Source of the DNA: Kluyveromyces lactis
Lineage: Eukaryota > Ascomycota > Saccharomycetes > Saccharomycetales > Saccharomycetaceae
DNA length: 64,000 nt
Direction of reading: 5' to 3'
Assembly (NCBI RefSeq): GCF_000002515.2
Contig: NC_006040.1
Coordinates: 868,001-932,000 of the forward strand
Shown here: positions 9,463 through 19,100 of the stretch, in pieces
Numbering within the stretch: position 1 is the first letter of the stretch
Layout: every line of letters begins with the position of its first letter
Program-made: the position numbers and the translations under genes
Notes under the pieces: model-generated
Database searches by the model: none
What the model was told of the DNA's origin: nothing
The model's input: only the letters and a program-made list of their open reading frames with translations

Positions 9463-10282
9463 ATGGGAGTACGTTTTTTCCCTTTTCTTTTTGAGTTACT
9501 TCTCCGAAGCTAGCGAATGACACGTTCGTTCTGACTATAACGTAACGTTAATGATATGAATTGAAGCATGTGTTACTAACAATTAACAAAACTTTACGGT
9601 TAAGAACGATGGAGGATCCATAATTAAAGGCGTTAGAATCAGAGTAGTCGATGACGCCTCCAAAAATGCGGCCAAAGCTAAGAAATTAGAGTACTATTGG
9701 AATGACTTGTGGTCCAATTGTCGTCTCTTGGGGACACCACTAATGCCACCTTTGTTTAGTGACTGTAAGGGCAACCTTTTCAATAAGGAGTCAATATTGG
9801 AATGGCTCTTGGTGAAGCCCGAGTATAAGTCTGAAGAATACACCCAAGTGGTCATAGATGCCTTTTCACATATTAAGCTGCGAAAGGATTTAGTGGAGTT
9901 AACGAATTTGCAAGAACTTGGCAATGGCACTCTTGGTGTCAGTTTATCCGGTACTGGTACAACAACAACTGATCTTGTATTGGGGAACCGTAGGAAATTT
10001 GGCTACATTGATACATGCGGACATGTGAACACCTTAAGCGCATTAGATAACGGAACCGGTTGTTATGTTTGTGGTACCAGCTACACGCGATTGAACATTG
10101 TTGTATTAAATCCTACAGAACAAGATGATGTACAGAGGCTAGTGGAAAGACAAAGCTGGCTCCAAAATCAGAACCTTTTACATAGTAGAAAGCCAAGAAA
10201 ACGTAAATCAGACGGTAAACCCCTTCTTAGTTCTCGCAAGAAACAAAAACTGACAACCACGACGACAAAAGATATCAAATGA
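9463..10282 (+). CDS. RTF2: Rtf2-family protein (spliced, 6-nt first exon)
   Basis: Exon 1 is only ATG GGA (9463-9468). A 136-bp intron follows (9469-9604), then exon 2 (9605-10282). The product is 227 residues. Its start, MGNDGGSI, is the conserved Rtf2 N-terminus, and LEYYWNDLWSNCRLLGTPL and SDCKGNLFNKESILEWLL are family hallmarks. The C-terminal half has the degenerate RING-like cluster, CGHVNT followed by CYVCGT. It ends in a basic, Lys/Arg-rich nuclear-type tail (about 195-227). Rtf2 proteins act at replication forks and termination sites, and in fission yeast also affect splicing. To my knowledge S. cerevisiae lacks this gene. Without the intron the first in-frame ATG would lie well inside the protein, and the nearer ATG at 9609 runs straight into a stop codon. 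Confidence 0.9.
9469..9604 (+). other. RTF2 intron (136 bp)
   Basis: The donor is GTACGT at 9469-9474, the branch point is a perfect TACTAAC at 9574-9580, and the acceptor AAG ends at 9604. It is a phase 0 intron. Removing it joins ATG GGA to AAC GAT GGA GGA TCC, giving MGNDGGS, the conserved family start. Confidence 0.9.
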
Positions 10283-10574
10283 TAACCCTATAATTACTGA
10301 AAATGTGTTTACAATTGATGTAATATATATTAAATAAAGTCTTCGATTATAGAACTGTTCCTATCGCTATGTACAAGTGTTTTGCTATTATTGTATCGCT
10401 TATTCAAACGCGATGTGTATCAATAAAATGAATCTTCTGCAGCAGTTTTTTCAAACCAGATCGAAACTCTAAGAGAGTAGCACAGAAAGAAAGATGGAAG
10501 GACGCATACTCTAATTAACCAATCTTCCATAAATGAATCAAAAAAATATGCCATCAATATCATTATATTAGAGT

Positions 10575-10769
10575 CTAATTAACAGAGGTGTCTTGTTTCT
10601 GTTGTTGTTGTTCTTGTAAGAGAAGTTGTTCTTCCTCATATTTCTTACCGTTCTGATACAAAGTGTAAACTAACCCTCCACCCATGTATAAAGTACCACC
10701 AAGTAGTGTTAAAACAGTCAAACGATGCGCAGCATCTGTGATCCTAGTATACCATGCGTACTTAGCCAT
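10575..10769 (-). CDS. COX14: Cox14, cytochrome c oxidase assembly factor
   Basis: The 64-residue protein (S. cerevisiae Cox14 is 70) is an inner-membrane factor that binds newly made Cox1 with Mss51 and Coa3 and couples Cox1 synthesis to assembly. The N-terminus [22 protein letters not shown] is nearly identical to S. cerevisiae Cox14. One membrane segment covers about residues 16-37, with a short Glu/Gln-rich C-terminal tail. The ATG is at 10767-10769. It converges with RTF2 and lies downstream of MSC1, matching the YML129C-YML128C neighbourhood. Confidence 0.95.
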   Translation of the reverse strand: MAKYAWYTRITDAAHRLTVLTLLGGTLYMGGGLVYTLYQNGKKYEEEQLLLQEQQQQKQDTSVN

Positions 10770-11448
10770 TTTTTACTTCTATATGTATCTTTTGAATCAC
10801 TAGTAGTTGGTCAATATTCAATTAGAACCAGTGAAATAGTGAATCAAGTCTGTCGTGCTGTATATCCACGGTGAAGTGTTCACATCCATAGTCATCTCTA
10901 ACTCAAAAATTGTTATTAACTACTTAAATTTATTAACCTTCCGTTACTGTAACTGAGCCAAAATTTTTCAAGGGAAACATGCCATACATGTCGTTTAAAG
11001 TGATCTAAACTTAAACAAAGGGTTCCACCCAAGACCAGATGGTTCTTTGCTCTAACCTGGTTGATGATGTTTGGGATTGACCCGGTCCAACAGCAATGTG
11101 TGTCATTACAAACATGTTACCATTGTATTCCTCTTTTATAAATATACTACGACTGAATTTTCCAAGCAATGTAACAGATGACATGCGACGTCAGTTTTAA
11201 TTCTTAAACCTGATACAGGAAAAGGAGCTCGGCGTTGTAGGATTAGACAGCTCTTCACTGATTCAAGTCGGTCCCAAATATTGTACAGAAACAATCATTT
11301 GCATTTTCATAAGTACATAGGTACAAAGTCTCAATATACACTCTTATGTATGTTATTCTCCAAGTTACTTACTGCCGGAGATTTAATCTTGCATGGTTCT
11401 CATCTCAGGTGGGGCAGGAAATTTACCGGGATTTCGGAGGCACTGGAT
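10770..11448. other. Intergenic region COX14 promoter / MSC1 3' end
   Basis: This 679-bp region lies between two minus-strand genes. The frame that enters it from 11281 starts at a TTG and overlaps MSC1 antisense, so I do not call it. No RNA or repeat is recognised. Confidence 0.6.
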
Positions 11449-12906
11449 CTATGGTCTAATAACTGCATAAGCACGTTTGGCAAAGTTTAACGTGTTGTCA
11501 GCAGCTCTTGAATACCAAGGCTTCTGTGGAACACCGAAGAACCATTGGGTATTTTCCTTTGCCCTTTCAACTAATTGTTCTTTACTCAATGAATTCAAAT
11601 CGGATGGTTTAACAGAGTAACTCTTCAAATATTCGATTAGGTCGCTGTTAGACATCGAGTCAAAGGAGCGTTGGAAACTGTCAACAGCGGTGCTTTCGTA
11701 GTCAGAAACTTTATTCAGAATGTCTGAACCAGTACTCTTGGCCTTACCAACGATGTTTTGCTTGTTCCACCAGTGCTTGGCTTCATCGTAAGCGTTTTCC
11801 CATGACTTCAATGGCTTGTTGCGGTTCTCATATACTAGTTTCAAGAGTTCAGCTTTAGTAGACAATAAATGGTATTTTACACCACGAGCGTCAAGGAAGT
11901 TCTGGAGTCTCTTCTTTGGCCATGATTGAACACCTAGCAAAAATGTGTCATTGATGACGTTGTCGTCGTGGTAAGCACCAGATAACTTACCCTTGAAAGC
12001 TTCCCAAACCGAATTCACTGAGTCGGTGCTTTTTGTCAATAGAGCAGAAGCCTTTGATTTAGAAGCTTCGGTGTACCATTTGATATCATCTTCTAACAAA
12101 TTTATGTTCTTGTTGGCAACGTCTAGTAGTTGATCACGATTTTCTTTAGCATTTTCTTTCACTTGGATGCTATGAGATTGCAACCAGTCGTAAATGTCAT
12201 CCGAAGACCAAGAATCAAATAGGTCGCTCTTTAATTTGTTGGACTTATCATATAGTTGTTTCTTGGCCAAATCTAACGATTCCAATGCACTCAATCTCTC
12301 CTCAGAGTAAACTTGAGAGGCCTTGTAAATGTTTTTTCTAACAAGGGACAACAATTCTTCCTTGTTAGCCTTAGCCTTGTCATAAGTGACACCGTGCTTA
12401 TCTAACCAGGCTTTCAAGTCATAATCATCCCATTGATTGAAGTAGGATTCAGTCGAATAGTAACCGGAACTACCCAGCTTTTTATTGATTTTATCGAAAT
12501 TCTCCTTGGCCAATGACTTCAAATTGTCATAAGAAGTATCGGTGTCGAACTTGACACCAGCGTTCCTCAAGGTTTTCCTCAAATCCTTCGCAGACCAAGT
12601 GTCAAATAACCAATTGGAAATAGACTCAGTTGTGCTTGGTTCTGATTGGAAGTTCCACCAGTTATCTTGATCCCTTTCATCCGGCCAGACTTTCCACCAC
12701 GGTTTTGGTTGCGCATGCTCAGACCATTTCTGACTAGCGTAAGCCTTCAATTCTTCAAGTGAAGTGTCTGCATCCTTTTTAGCAGAGTCACCAGTGTCCT
12801 TCAAATATTGAATAATGTCTTGACTAGACCAATTTTCAAATAGATTGTTGCAAATAACTACTTGGCAAGCAGCTGCACAAAATATCAAAGCACTACTAAG
12901 CTTCAT
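11449..12906 (-). CDS. MSC1: Msc1, secretory-pathway protein with repeated Ish1 domains
   Basis: The 485-residue protein (S. cerevisiae Msc1 is 513) was named from a meiotic sister-chromatid recombination screen, and its molecular role is unclear. An N-terminal signal peptide is visible (about residues 1-19, hydrophobic with Cys and Ala). After it, a motif of about 35-40 residues recurs at least six times: a Trp or hydrophobic position, then D-L-x-x-(W/Y/F)-L, a turn, and a Leu-rich helix (near 26, 98, 158, 230, 325 and 430). These are the Ish1-type helix-extended-helix repeats known from the fission yeast stress protein Ish1. An STRE-like AGGGG lies 289 bp upstream of the ATG. Confidence 0.9.
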   Translation of the reverse strand: MKLSSALIFCAAACQVVICNNLFENWSSQDIIQYLKDTGDSAKKDADTSLEELKAYASQKWSEHAQPKPWWKVWPDERDQDNWWNFQSEPSTTESISNWLFDTWSAKDLRKTLRNAGVKFDTDTSYDNLKSLAKENFDKINKKLGSSGYYSTESYFNQWDDYDLKAWLDKHGVTYDKAKANKEELLSLVRKNIYKASQVYSEERLSALESLDLAKKQLYDKSNKLKSDLFDSWSSDDIYDWLQSHSIQVKENAKENRDQLLDVANKNINLLEDDIKWYTEASKSKASALLTKSTDSVNSVWEAFKGKLSGAYHDDNVINDTFLLGVQSWPKKRLQNFLDARGVKYHLLSTKAELLKLVYENRNKPLKSWENAYDEAKHWWNKQNIVGKAKSTGSDILNKVSDYESTAVDSFQRSFDSMSNSDLIEYLKSYSVKPSDLNSLSKEQLVERAKENTQWFFGVPQKPWYSRAADNTLNFAKRAYAVIRP

Positions 12907-13050
12907 CCTGCGTATTAATATTGTTATTCTGTGTAATAAGCTATGTCAATAAATCTTATTAATAACAGACACTTTAAATGATATCCTATACAAATATACC
13001 TAAGCCTAAAAATGCCAGTTGTTAAGCAAGAGAAAGTGTTCCACGTTTGT

Positions 13051-13052
<2 letters not shown>

Positions 13053-13081
<29 letters not shown>
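13053..13081. repeat. (AT)n microsatellite
   Basis: An uninterrupted alternating AT tract of 29 bp lies about 150 bp upstream of MSC1. It is probably part of the promoter or 5' leader and should vary in length between strains. Confidence 0.9.
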
Positions 13082-13086
<5 letters not shown>

Positions 13087-13832
13087 GGAATTGCCAGAAC
13101 AAACTTCTAGTTGACAGTGACAATGCATCACACTAAGTTGTAAAAATCGATGGCCACACTTAGTTCCAAATAATAGCTCTACACACTTATAATAAGGGGT
13201 AGGGTGACATGGATATACTCACGCATGGTCTAGCCAAGCTCACAATAGCGTCAGTTATGATGTTCGCTAACCCGTTACCTTTTTCCCTTATTTTTTGGAT
13301 TCTAAAGACGTCTTTTTGCTAATGTTAAAGAAATGACTTTTGCGGTTTGCTAATGGCAGCAAGAAACGATGCAAAAGGACGACTGTGTCTTAAAATTGCA
13401 GATGGCAATGCCACCATTTGTATTGTGCCTTAAGGTAAAAATTCTTCCGGACGCCGTGATGTGTGGAATTTGCTTTGATGTATGTATGAGTAAGTAATCA
13501 GATCAGATCACTGAGAGTGATAACTCTGGGGGAGTTAGGGTCTAGGAAACTAATTAGGTAATTAGAATGTGTTTGAATCAGGGCAGAAATGGAAAAGAAG
13601 GAAGAGAATCAATGGGTCGTTTGAGTCGATTTGATGTTGAGATTACACTGAATCATCGGTTGATGATCCGTTCCTTAGCGTGGAATTACCACTTTTCGGT
13701 CACATGATCAACGTCAATTGCCAGGGAGGTGAATTTAAACTCGTTGTTCCCATAACCATTTGAAAAGGACTTAGGCTGTCACAGAGGGGATAGTCAGTGT
13801 TCATAAAGAGGATAAACCTAACTGTCAGAACT

Positions 13833-14027
13833 ATGATTAGAATCACTAAGCAACAGCATATAGTCTTTAATCTGTCCTTGTTACTATGTACGGAGAGCAT
13901 TTATGTAATCATTTACCCGGATATAAGCCGTATTATTGAACTCGAAATTCAACAACATGCAAAACAACGAAAGATTCGAGATGGACTTCTTAATATGTAC
14001 AATGACAGAAAAGGAAAACGCGACTAA
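13833..14027 (+). CDS. Possible small membrane protein (64 residues, unconfirmed)
   Basis: The frame runs from ATG 13833 to a stop at 14027. It has a basic start (MIRITKQQ), one strongly hydrophobic segment (about residues 10-28, ending in Tyr-Pro), and a charged helix-like C-terminus (about 30-64, rich in Arg, Lys, Glu and Gln, ending in basic residues). This layout resembles small single-pass mitochondrial or ER proteins such as assembly factors. I recognise no family. Against it: a Reb1-type site (13913-13920) lies inside it, it ends only 121 bp before RSC9, and S. cerevisiae has no annotated gene at this place that I recall. It may be chance open sequence in the RSC9 promoter. Confidence 0.3.
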   Translation: MIRITKQQHIVFNLSLLLCTESIYVIIYPDISRIIELEIQQHAKQRKIRDGLLNMYNDRKGKRD

Positions 14028-14148
14028 TTAGATGGAGCTTACTTTCTTTGTACCTATATCGGCGATCTAGATACCTTAAACACACCTTCTTTCGGAGACT
14101 CGCTTTTTTCTAGTTTTGTGTGATACCTAGTGCTTCACAAATCAATAG

Positions 14149-15843
14149 ATGTCCAGCCATTCAGTCACTCCGGTGATCAATGCTGAAGGAGAAACAGCGA
14201 TTCCAAGCTTGAAGACATTGCCCGCAACACAATTAAATATTAGCAGAGACCAGACCAATGGTATTACCGCTAAGCCTGTTGCTGGGTTGCAACAATCATT
14301 AGGCAGTTTGCCTATCTTCAATCATTTGCCTGTAAACTCTAAGATTGGTGTTGATGATCTCACCCGTATGAAGATGGCATTGTTAAGTGGAATAGACGAA
14401 GAAGTTAAATTTGCATTGAAAAGATATTTACGGTATAGCATTAACGCTTCTTATGTTATCAAATTGAATGAGAATTTGGATTTGTTGCCCATTATTATGC
14501 CCTTGATTACAGCATGCAGAGAATACATTCCACAGCTTGTTGGCCCAATTTCCAATCAGGCTTTTGAAGCCCTACAAAAAGGTTCAATTACAATGCTTCT
14601 TTTGAGAAATTTGGCACAGGACTCGGAAAACACTTCGATATTAGCCACCGATATGGAATTGAAATCGTTCATATTGTTCGTGTTGGAGTGGGCAAATACG
14701 TTCAATTCGAAGGATTCGGCAATCTATCAGTCACATACATCCAGTTTCAACGAATTGTTAATCTATACTCTTGATTTAATGGAGGCGATTTCATCTTATA
14801 TTGCACCAGCAAAAAAAGACGATCTATATTTCCAAAACCTCTGTTTGATATTTCGTGATACAAAGGATAGATACTGCGTGATCTCAATTTTGAGATCATT
14901 ATCTAGACTCTTGGTGAGATCTAAATCGGACCAAAAGAGTGCAGCAGATAATTTGGATGATAGTTTGTTGAACAAGATTGTTCATAACCTTTTAATTGAT
15001 AGGGATGAAGAGTTAATAATTGCTTCATTAGATTTCCTTTATCAATATATATTACCTGGTCATCAGAGAATAAAGACATTACTATCACATAAGGAAAGAT
15101 ATGATATCCTAGTTAGTACTCTCCCTGTTCTCCTCACGTATCATGTATCAACCCCTGATTATCATGCCCTTTCGAATACTAATATCAAACTTATACAGAG
15201 GGTAAAACCTCAACCACCAGCACACGCGCCTGAATTGCCAATGCCACTGCTCAAGGAATTATTTGAGCTAAACGAACCAATGCGTGCCACTTCCTGGTTG
15301 AGATGCTGCTTTGAGAGATCTCTGAATGGCGAAGTAACACAGATTCTTCTATGGAAAACTTATGAACAAACATTCAGCGAACAAGTAAAACTAACAGATC
15401 GAAAATTGATAACTGCCGTTGATTTCATTAAAAATGTTTCGAATGCTTTGCCCGGTGCATCCGCTTTGGTAGTTGTAGATGAAGCAACGTCGAAGAAAAA
15501 ATTTGTAATAAGAGGTATACAGCCTCGCAGAAAAGCTCTTTCAATCGTAGAGGCAAATAAAGATATTGACCAGTCCTCGCCTATACAGACTGAAACCCCG
15601 GATGAATTTGAAAGCAACAATACTCCATCGGAAGCAGTTCAAATTTGTTTGCCAGATATTGTTTTCCCCGAGAATCTTTCTGATGTATCTAAAGCAAGTG
15701 CGTCATTCCTTTCACTTGTTTCTAACGATAGTACCGAGATCGTGGCACAATTTATTCATGATATGAAACCTTTGATATTACATCAAATTGCTGACGTGCC
15801 ACCTTTAAATACTGTTCTTTTGGACTTCATACATTCAGGTTGA
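14149..15843 (+). CDS. RSC9: Rsc9, RSC chromatin-remodelling complex subunit
   Basis: The 564-residue protein (S. cerevisiae Rsc9 is 581) is an essential RSC subunit involved in stress-dependent RSC placement. Mostly helical, Leu-rich repeat-like segments fill the middle (about residues 60-400). The LLKELFELNEPMRATSWLRCCFE stretch near 365 and the C-terminal region match the family. An ARID-like fold has been proposed for the N-terminal part of the yeast protein, but I cannot confirm it here by eye. It is divergent from MSC1, as YML127W and YML128C are. Confidence 0.93.
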   Translation: MSSHSVTPVINAEGETAIPSLKTLPATQLNISRDQTNGITAKPVAGLQQSLGSLPIFNHLPVNSKIGVDDLTRMKMALLSGIDEEVKFALKRYLRYSINASYVIKLNENLDLLPIIMPLITACREYIPQLVGPISNQAFEALQKGSITMLLLRNLAQDSENTSILATDMELKSFILFVLEWANTFNSKDSAIYQSHTSSFNELLIYTLDLMEAISSYIAPAKKDDLYFQNLCLIFRDTKDRYCVISILRSLSRLLVRSKSDQKSAADNLDDSLLNKIVHNLLIDRDEELIIASLDFLYQYILPGHQRIKTLLSHKERYDILVSTLPVLLTYHVSTPDYHALSNTNIKLIQRVKPQPPAHAPELPMPLLKELFELNEPMRATSWLRCCFERSLNGEVTQILLWKTYEQTFSEQVKLTDRKLITAVDFIKNVSNALPGASALVVVDEATSKKKFVIRGIQPRRKALSIVEANKDIDQSSPIQTETPDEFESNNTPSEAVQICLPDIVFPENLSDVSKASASFLSLVSNDSTEIVAQFIHDMKPLILHQIADVPPLNTVLLDFIHSG

Positions 15844-16176
15844 ACTTACCGTTAGGCCGATAGAGTAATTAAAGTTGTAGTTTTGTAATAATTAAATGTA
15901 TAACGTATCGATTAAAGGTAAAAATTAAACAACGGGAGACCTAACTAATGTATAAAATTGAATTAAAAATGGTGAAACAAAATAAAAAATAGATGATAGC
16001 AATTCTGACAATATCAGAATTTTGTATCGAATGGATCAGCGTAAACCCATTTTTGTCATAATAATCGTAAAACTCATCAAATAATAAATAAATAAAACTT
16101 TCTTCATGAGACAGATTGTTCATGGAAAGTATGATAGAAGTATAGTAAGAATAAGGTAACATCAGCAGAAAGTTGT
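15844..16176. other. Convergent intergenic region RSC9 / RPM2
   Basis: This 333-bp, very AT-rich region is shared 3' sequence of converging genes. A 73-codon antisense frame (15941-16162) is low-complexity and probably spurious. Confidence 0.6.
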
Positions 16177-19100
16177 TTAGTGCATGGAAGAATCTATAAT
16201 ATCTTTGAAACTCTCCACTTTAGAATGATGATCAGATAAGCCTTCAGATTTGTAAATGGCAGAAATGGAATCTAAAAGTACCATTAGCGAGGTCTTGCTA
16301 ACGTTAAAAGAACCATTATCATTGAAGTTTATAACCTTTACAGCGTTGTTCAAACATACTGATTCGACGATGTTGTTGAACAAATTGTCAACCAAAATTG
16401 GGTTAATTTTTTGCCATATATTGAGCAACTGCAACATTTGGTCTTCGGTGAAAGTTATTGTTTTAAGATAACCCCTGAATCTCATGTAGTTTTCGAGTTT
16501 GGAGTAATAGTTCTCTATAATAGAAGTATCATTTAAATCAAGAAATTGCATAGAATCTTCAATATTGTTGAGAATTTGTTGGGTAATTTCCATCTTAATG
16601 CCAAAGTTCAACTTCAAGTCTTGTGAAAATTCCTTTCCTTTGGTCATGCTTTCGTAACAGTGAATCATATTGTGGAAAGAATGTTGGGCTGAGAGCACGT
16701 TCGCTAACTGCAACGTGTTTTCGATTTGGAAGTCTACATCAACAGGAGTTCCGGAGAATGATGATAAAAATAATGCAAAAGAGTACTTGTCATAGGTTTG
16801 ATGATCGATAACATCTGGGAAAGATTTAAGCAGTAACATTGCATCTTCAAATTTCTTTTGATTTATTAGATATTCGGATCGAATTACGCCAAGGGCAGCA
16901 GGCGACATAGAATCTTTAAACCTCGCTTCTTGAGAAAGATAATTATCATAGTCACCTAGGCGAATGAAAGATTTCAAGATCAATGAAATGTCTAGGCATG
17001 GACAGATTTCATTGAACATGATAACTGATTTATAGTCCTTCGCTCTAAATAGCGCTGCAAATATAACCGCGGTAGCGCCTTTGTACTCCGCTTGAGAAGT
17101 AATACTTTTGAACCTATCGGGGAAACCAACAGCATTAATAAAATTCCGGATGTTTTCACAATTTAACGCAAGCTTTGATAGCGATTTATCTGTTAGGTTC
17201 TCAAGAATCTTACTGAATAACTGATGTTGAATTACCTCCTCTTCCAAAAGATTCTTTGGACATTTCACAACAATACAATTAGAGATATACTTGAGGGTTT
17301 CCTTGTCTGGACATAAATTGATAGTCTTGGTTATAACATCAGAGGTTATGTATTTCTGGTGAATCAATTCGGAGAAAGTATCATAATCAAATTTGTAGCC
17401 ATCTTCGGAAAGTCTTTCATATTGCTTGAACCCTGTCCTTTTGGAGTTACGCAATACCGGACCCAAGCTTAATGGGTAAGATTTGTCCCAGTCACCAGGG
17501 TGTTGGAAATAAGCCACAGTATCTTCGGAAAGATCGACCATTTTCATAGCTTGAATTGCTACAGGGGAAATCTTGTTGGCATCCAAATGAATTCGTTTGT
17601 AGTTAACGCAAAGCTTTTGGAATCTTTCAGCCATTTGTTTTTTGAAATCTAACAACATCTCATTTTGAATATCCAAATAGTAGGTATCTAGATCATATAA
17701 TCTCGAAACAGCTATTCCATGCAATTCAAGATTGTAAGAATAATCCTGAATCAATTGAGGAGTTTTCCACAACGTTTGGAAACAAACAATGAAACCTGCG
17801 TAATTAACTGCAGAAGCGTTTTCAAGAGTGAACGCTTCACAGGCACTCTTAAAGAAAGGCATTTCTGATACCTTCTTCAAGATAGGTTGCGATTGATAGT
17901 TTTCGACCAATGCATTCAAAAATTCGAATACTAGAGGCTTGCTATCGGTTGAAAGTGCAGAACCATGAATATTCACAAAACGAAGTAAGTAAGGCTCCGG
18001 GCAACCTATGCTTTGGAAGTAGCTAAAAATGTAAGGGTACAATCCTCTTTGGAATGTAGTCTTTTTCACATTCGATTCTTCGACCAATTTCATAATGAGC
18101 TCGTCGTCTTTTTGCCTTAGGGCGTATGTCAATATAGTGCTGGGCATCGATTCCAATCCACTTGGATACAATAAATAATTTTTGATTTTATTATCGTTTT
18201 TCGTGGTGTTGAATGACGTTTTCATAGGGAAAATATAATTGTATATTCTTTTCACCAATGGCCAATTAGTATTGAGGCAGTTTGCGATCATGACCAAGTA
18301 GAATTCATAAGAGAATTCTGGTACCCATTTTAATTTACTGAATTCCATCAACAACTTATATGCCTTTTCCGAATTTATTTTACCGACAGATATCAAAAAG
18401 TTCGAAATGACCAAAGAAACGTTCTTGTTATGCCCATCTTTTGCTTGTAGATCCACAAGAAGCTTATCTAAGAGCTTTGTAGCTAAACTTAACGATCCAG
18501 TTTCAGCAAAAGCTGATACGACGACAGAGTACACTTCATATTGGTGTTCAACCAATTGCATATTTTTCAGAAGTTCTGATCTAAAATCTTGATAAAGGTC
18601 TTTTACTGCCTCATGTTCGTTCAACATCTTGGCGTACGAGATTAAAGAAATGTAATAGATTTCATTCTTTGAATACTTCACGTTTGAATCAATGAAATTC
18701 TTGATATAGCCGTACTTTATGTGGCCAGGGTATAAATTGATAGCCAACAAAAGATTATCTAAAAACTCATGGTCGAAGGACTTATTCTTATTCAAATTAG
18801 AAGCAAAGAACAGATCAATGGCAATTTTGAAAAAATCTAATCCATTGGTGTTGTGTAACTCAAACGCTCTGATTGATCCAGACAACAATGAACCTACAAC
18901 AAGGTGATAGATTTCTGCGCTTGGTTTTAATTTATTCTGAATTATATCTTGGTAACAGTTAAGTAATTCAAACATTTGGTTATCGATATTATTTTGATCT
19001 AAGTCCCTTCTGCAAATAGAAGTCAAAACTTGTTCAAATAATGACAACGGAGGAACAATTTCATTTCTTATCAACGATTTATAAATTGCGTTAACCTGAT

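Larger units (their letters stand above)
12907..14148. other. Long divergent region MSC1 / RSC9
   Basis: This 1242-bp region contains an (AT)14 tract (13053-13081), an AGGGG stress-element core (13195-13199), two short perfect hairpins (13507-13521 and 13652-13667), a TTACCCGG Reb1-type site (13913-13920) and a 64-codon frame listed separately. I see no tRNA and no convincing snoRNA boxes. Confidence 0.6.
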
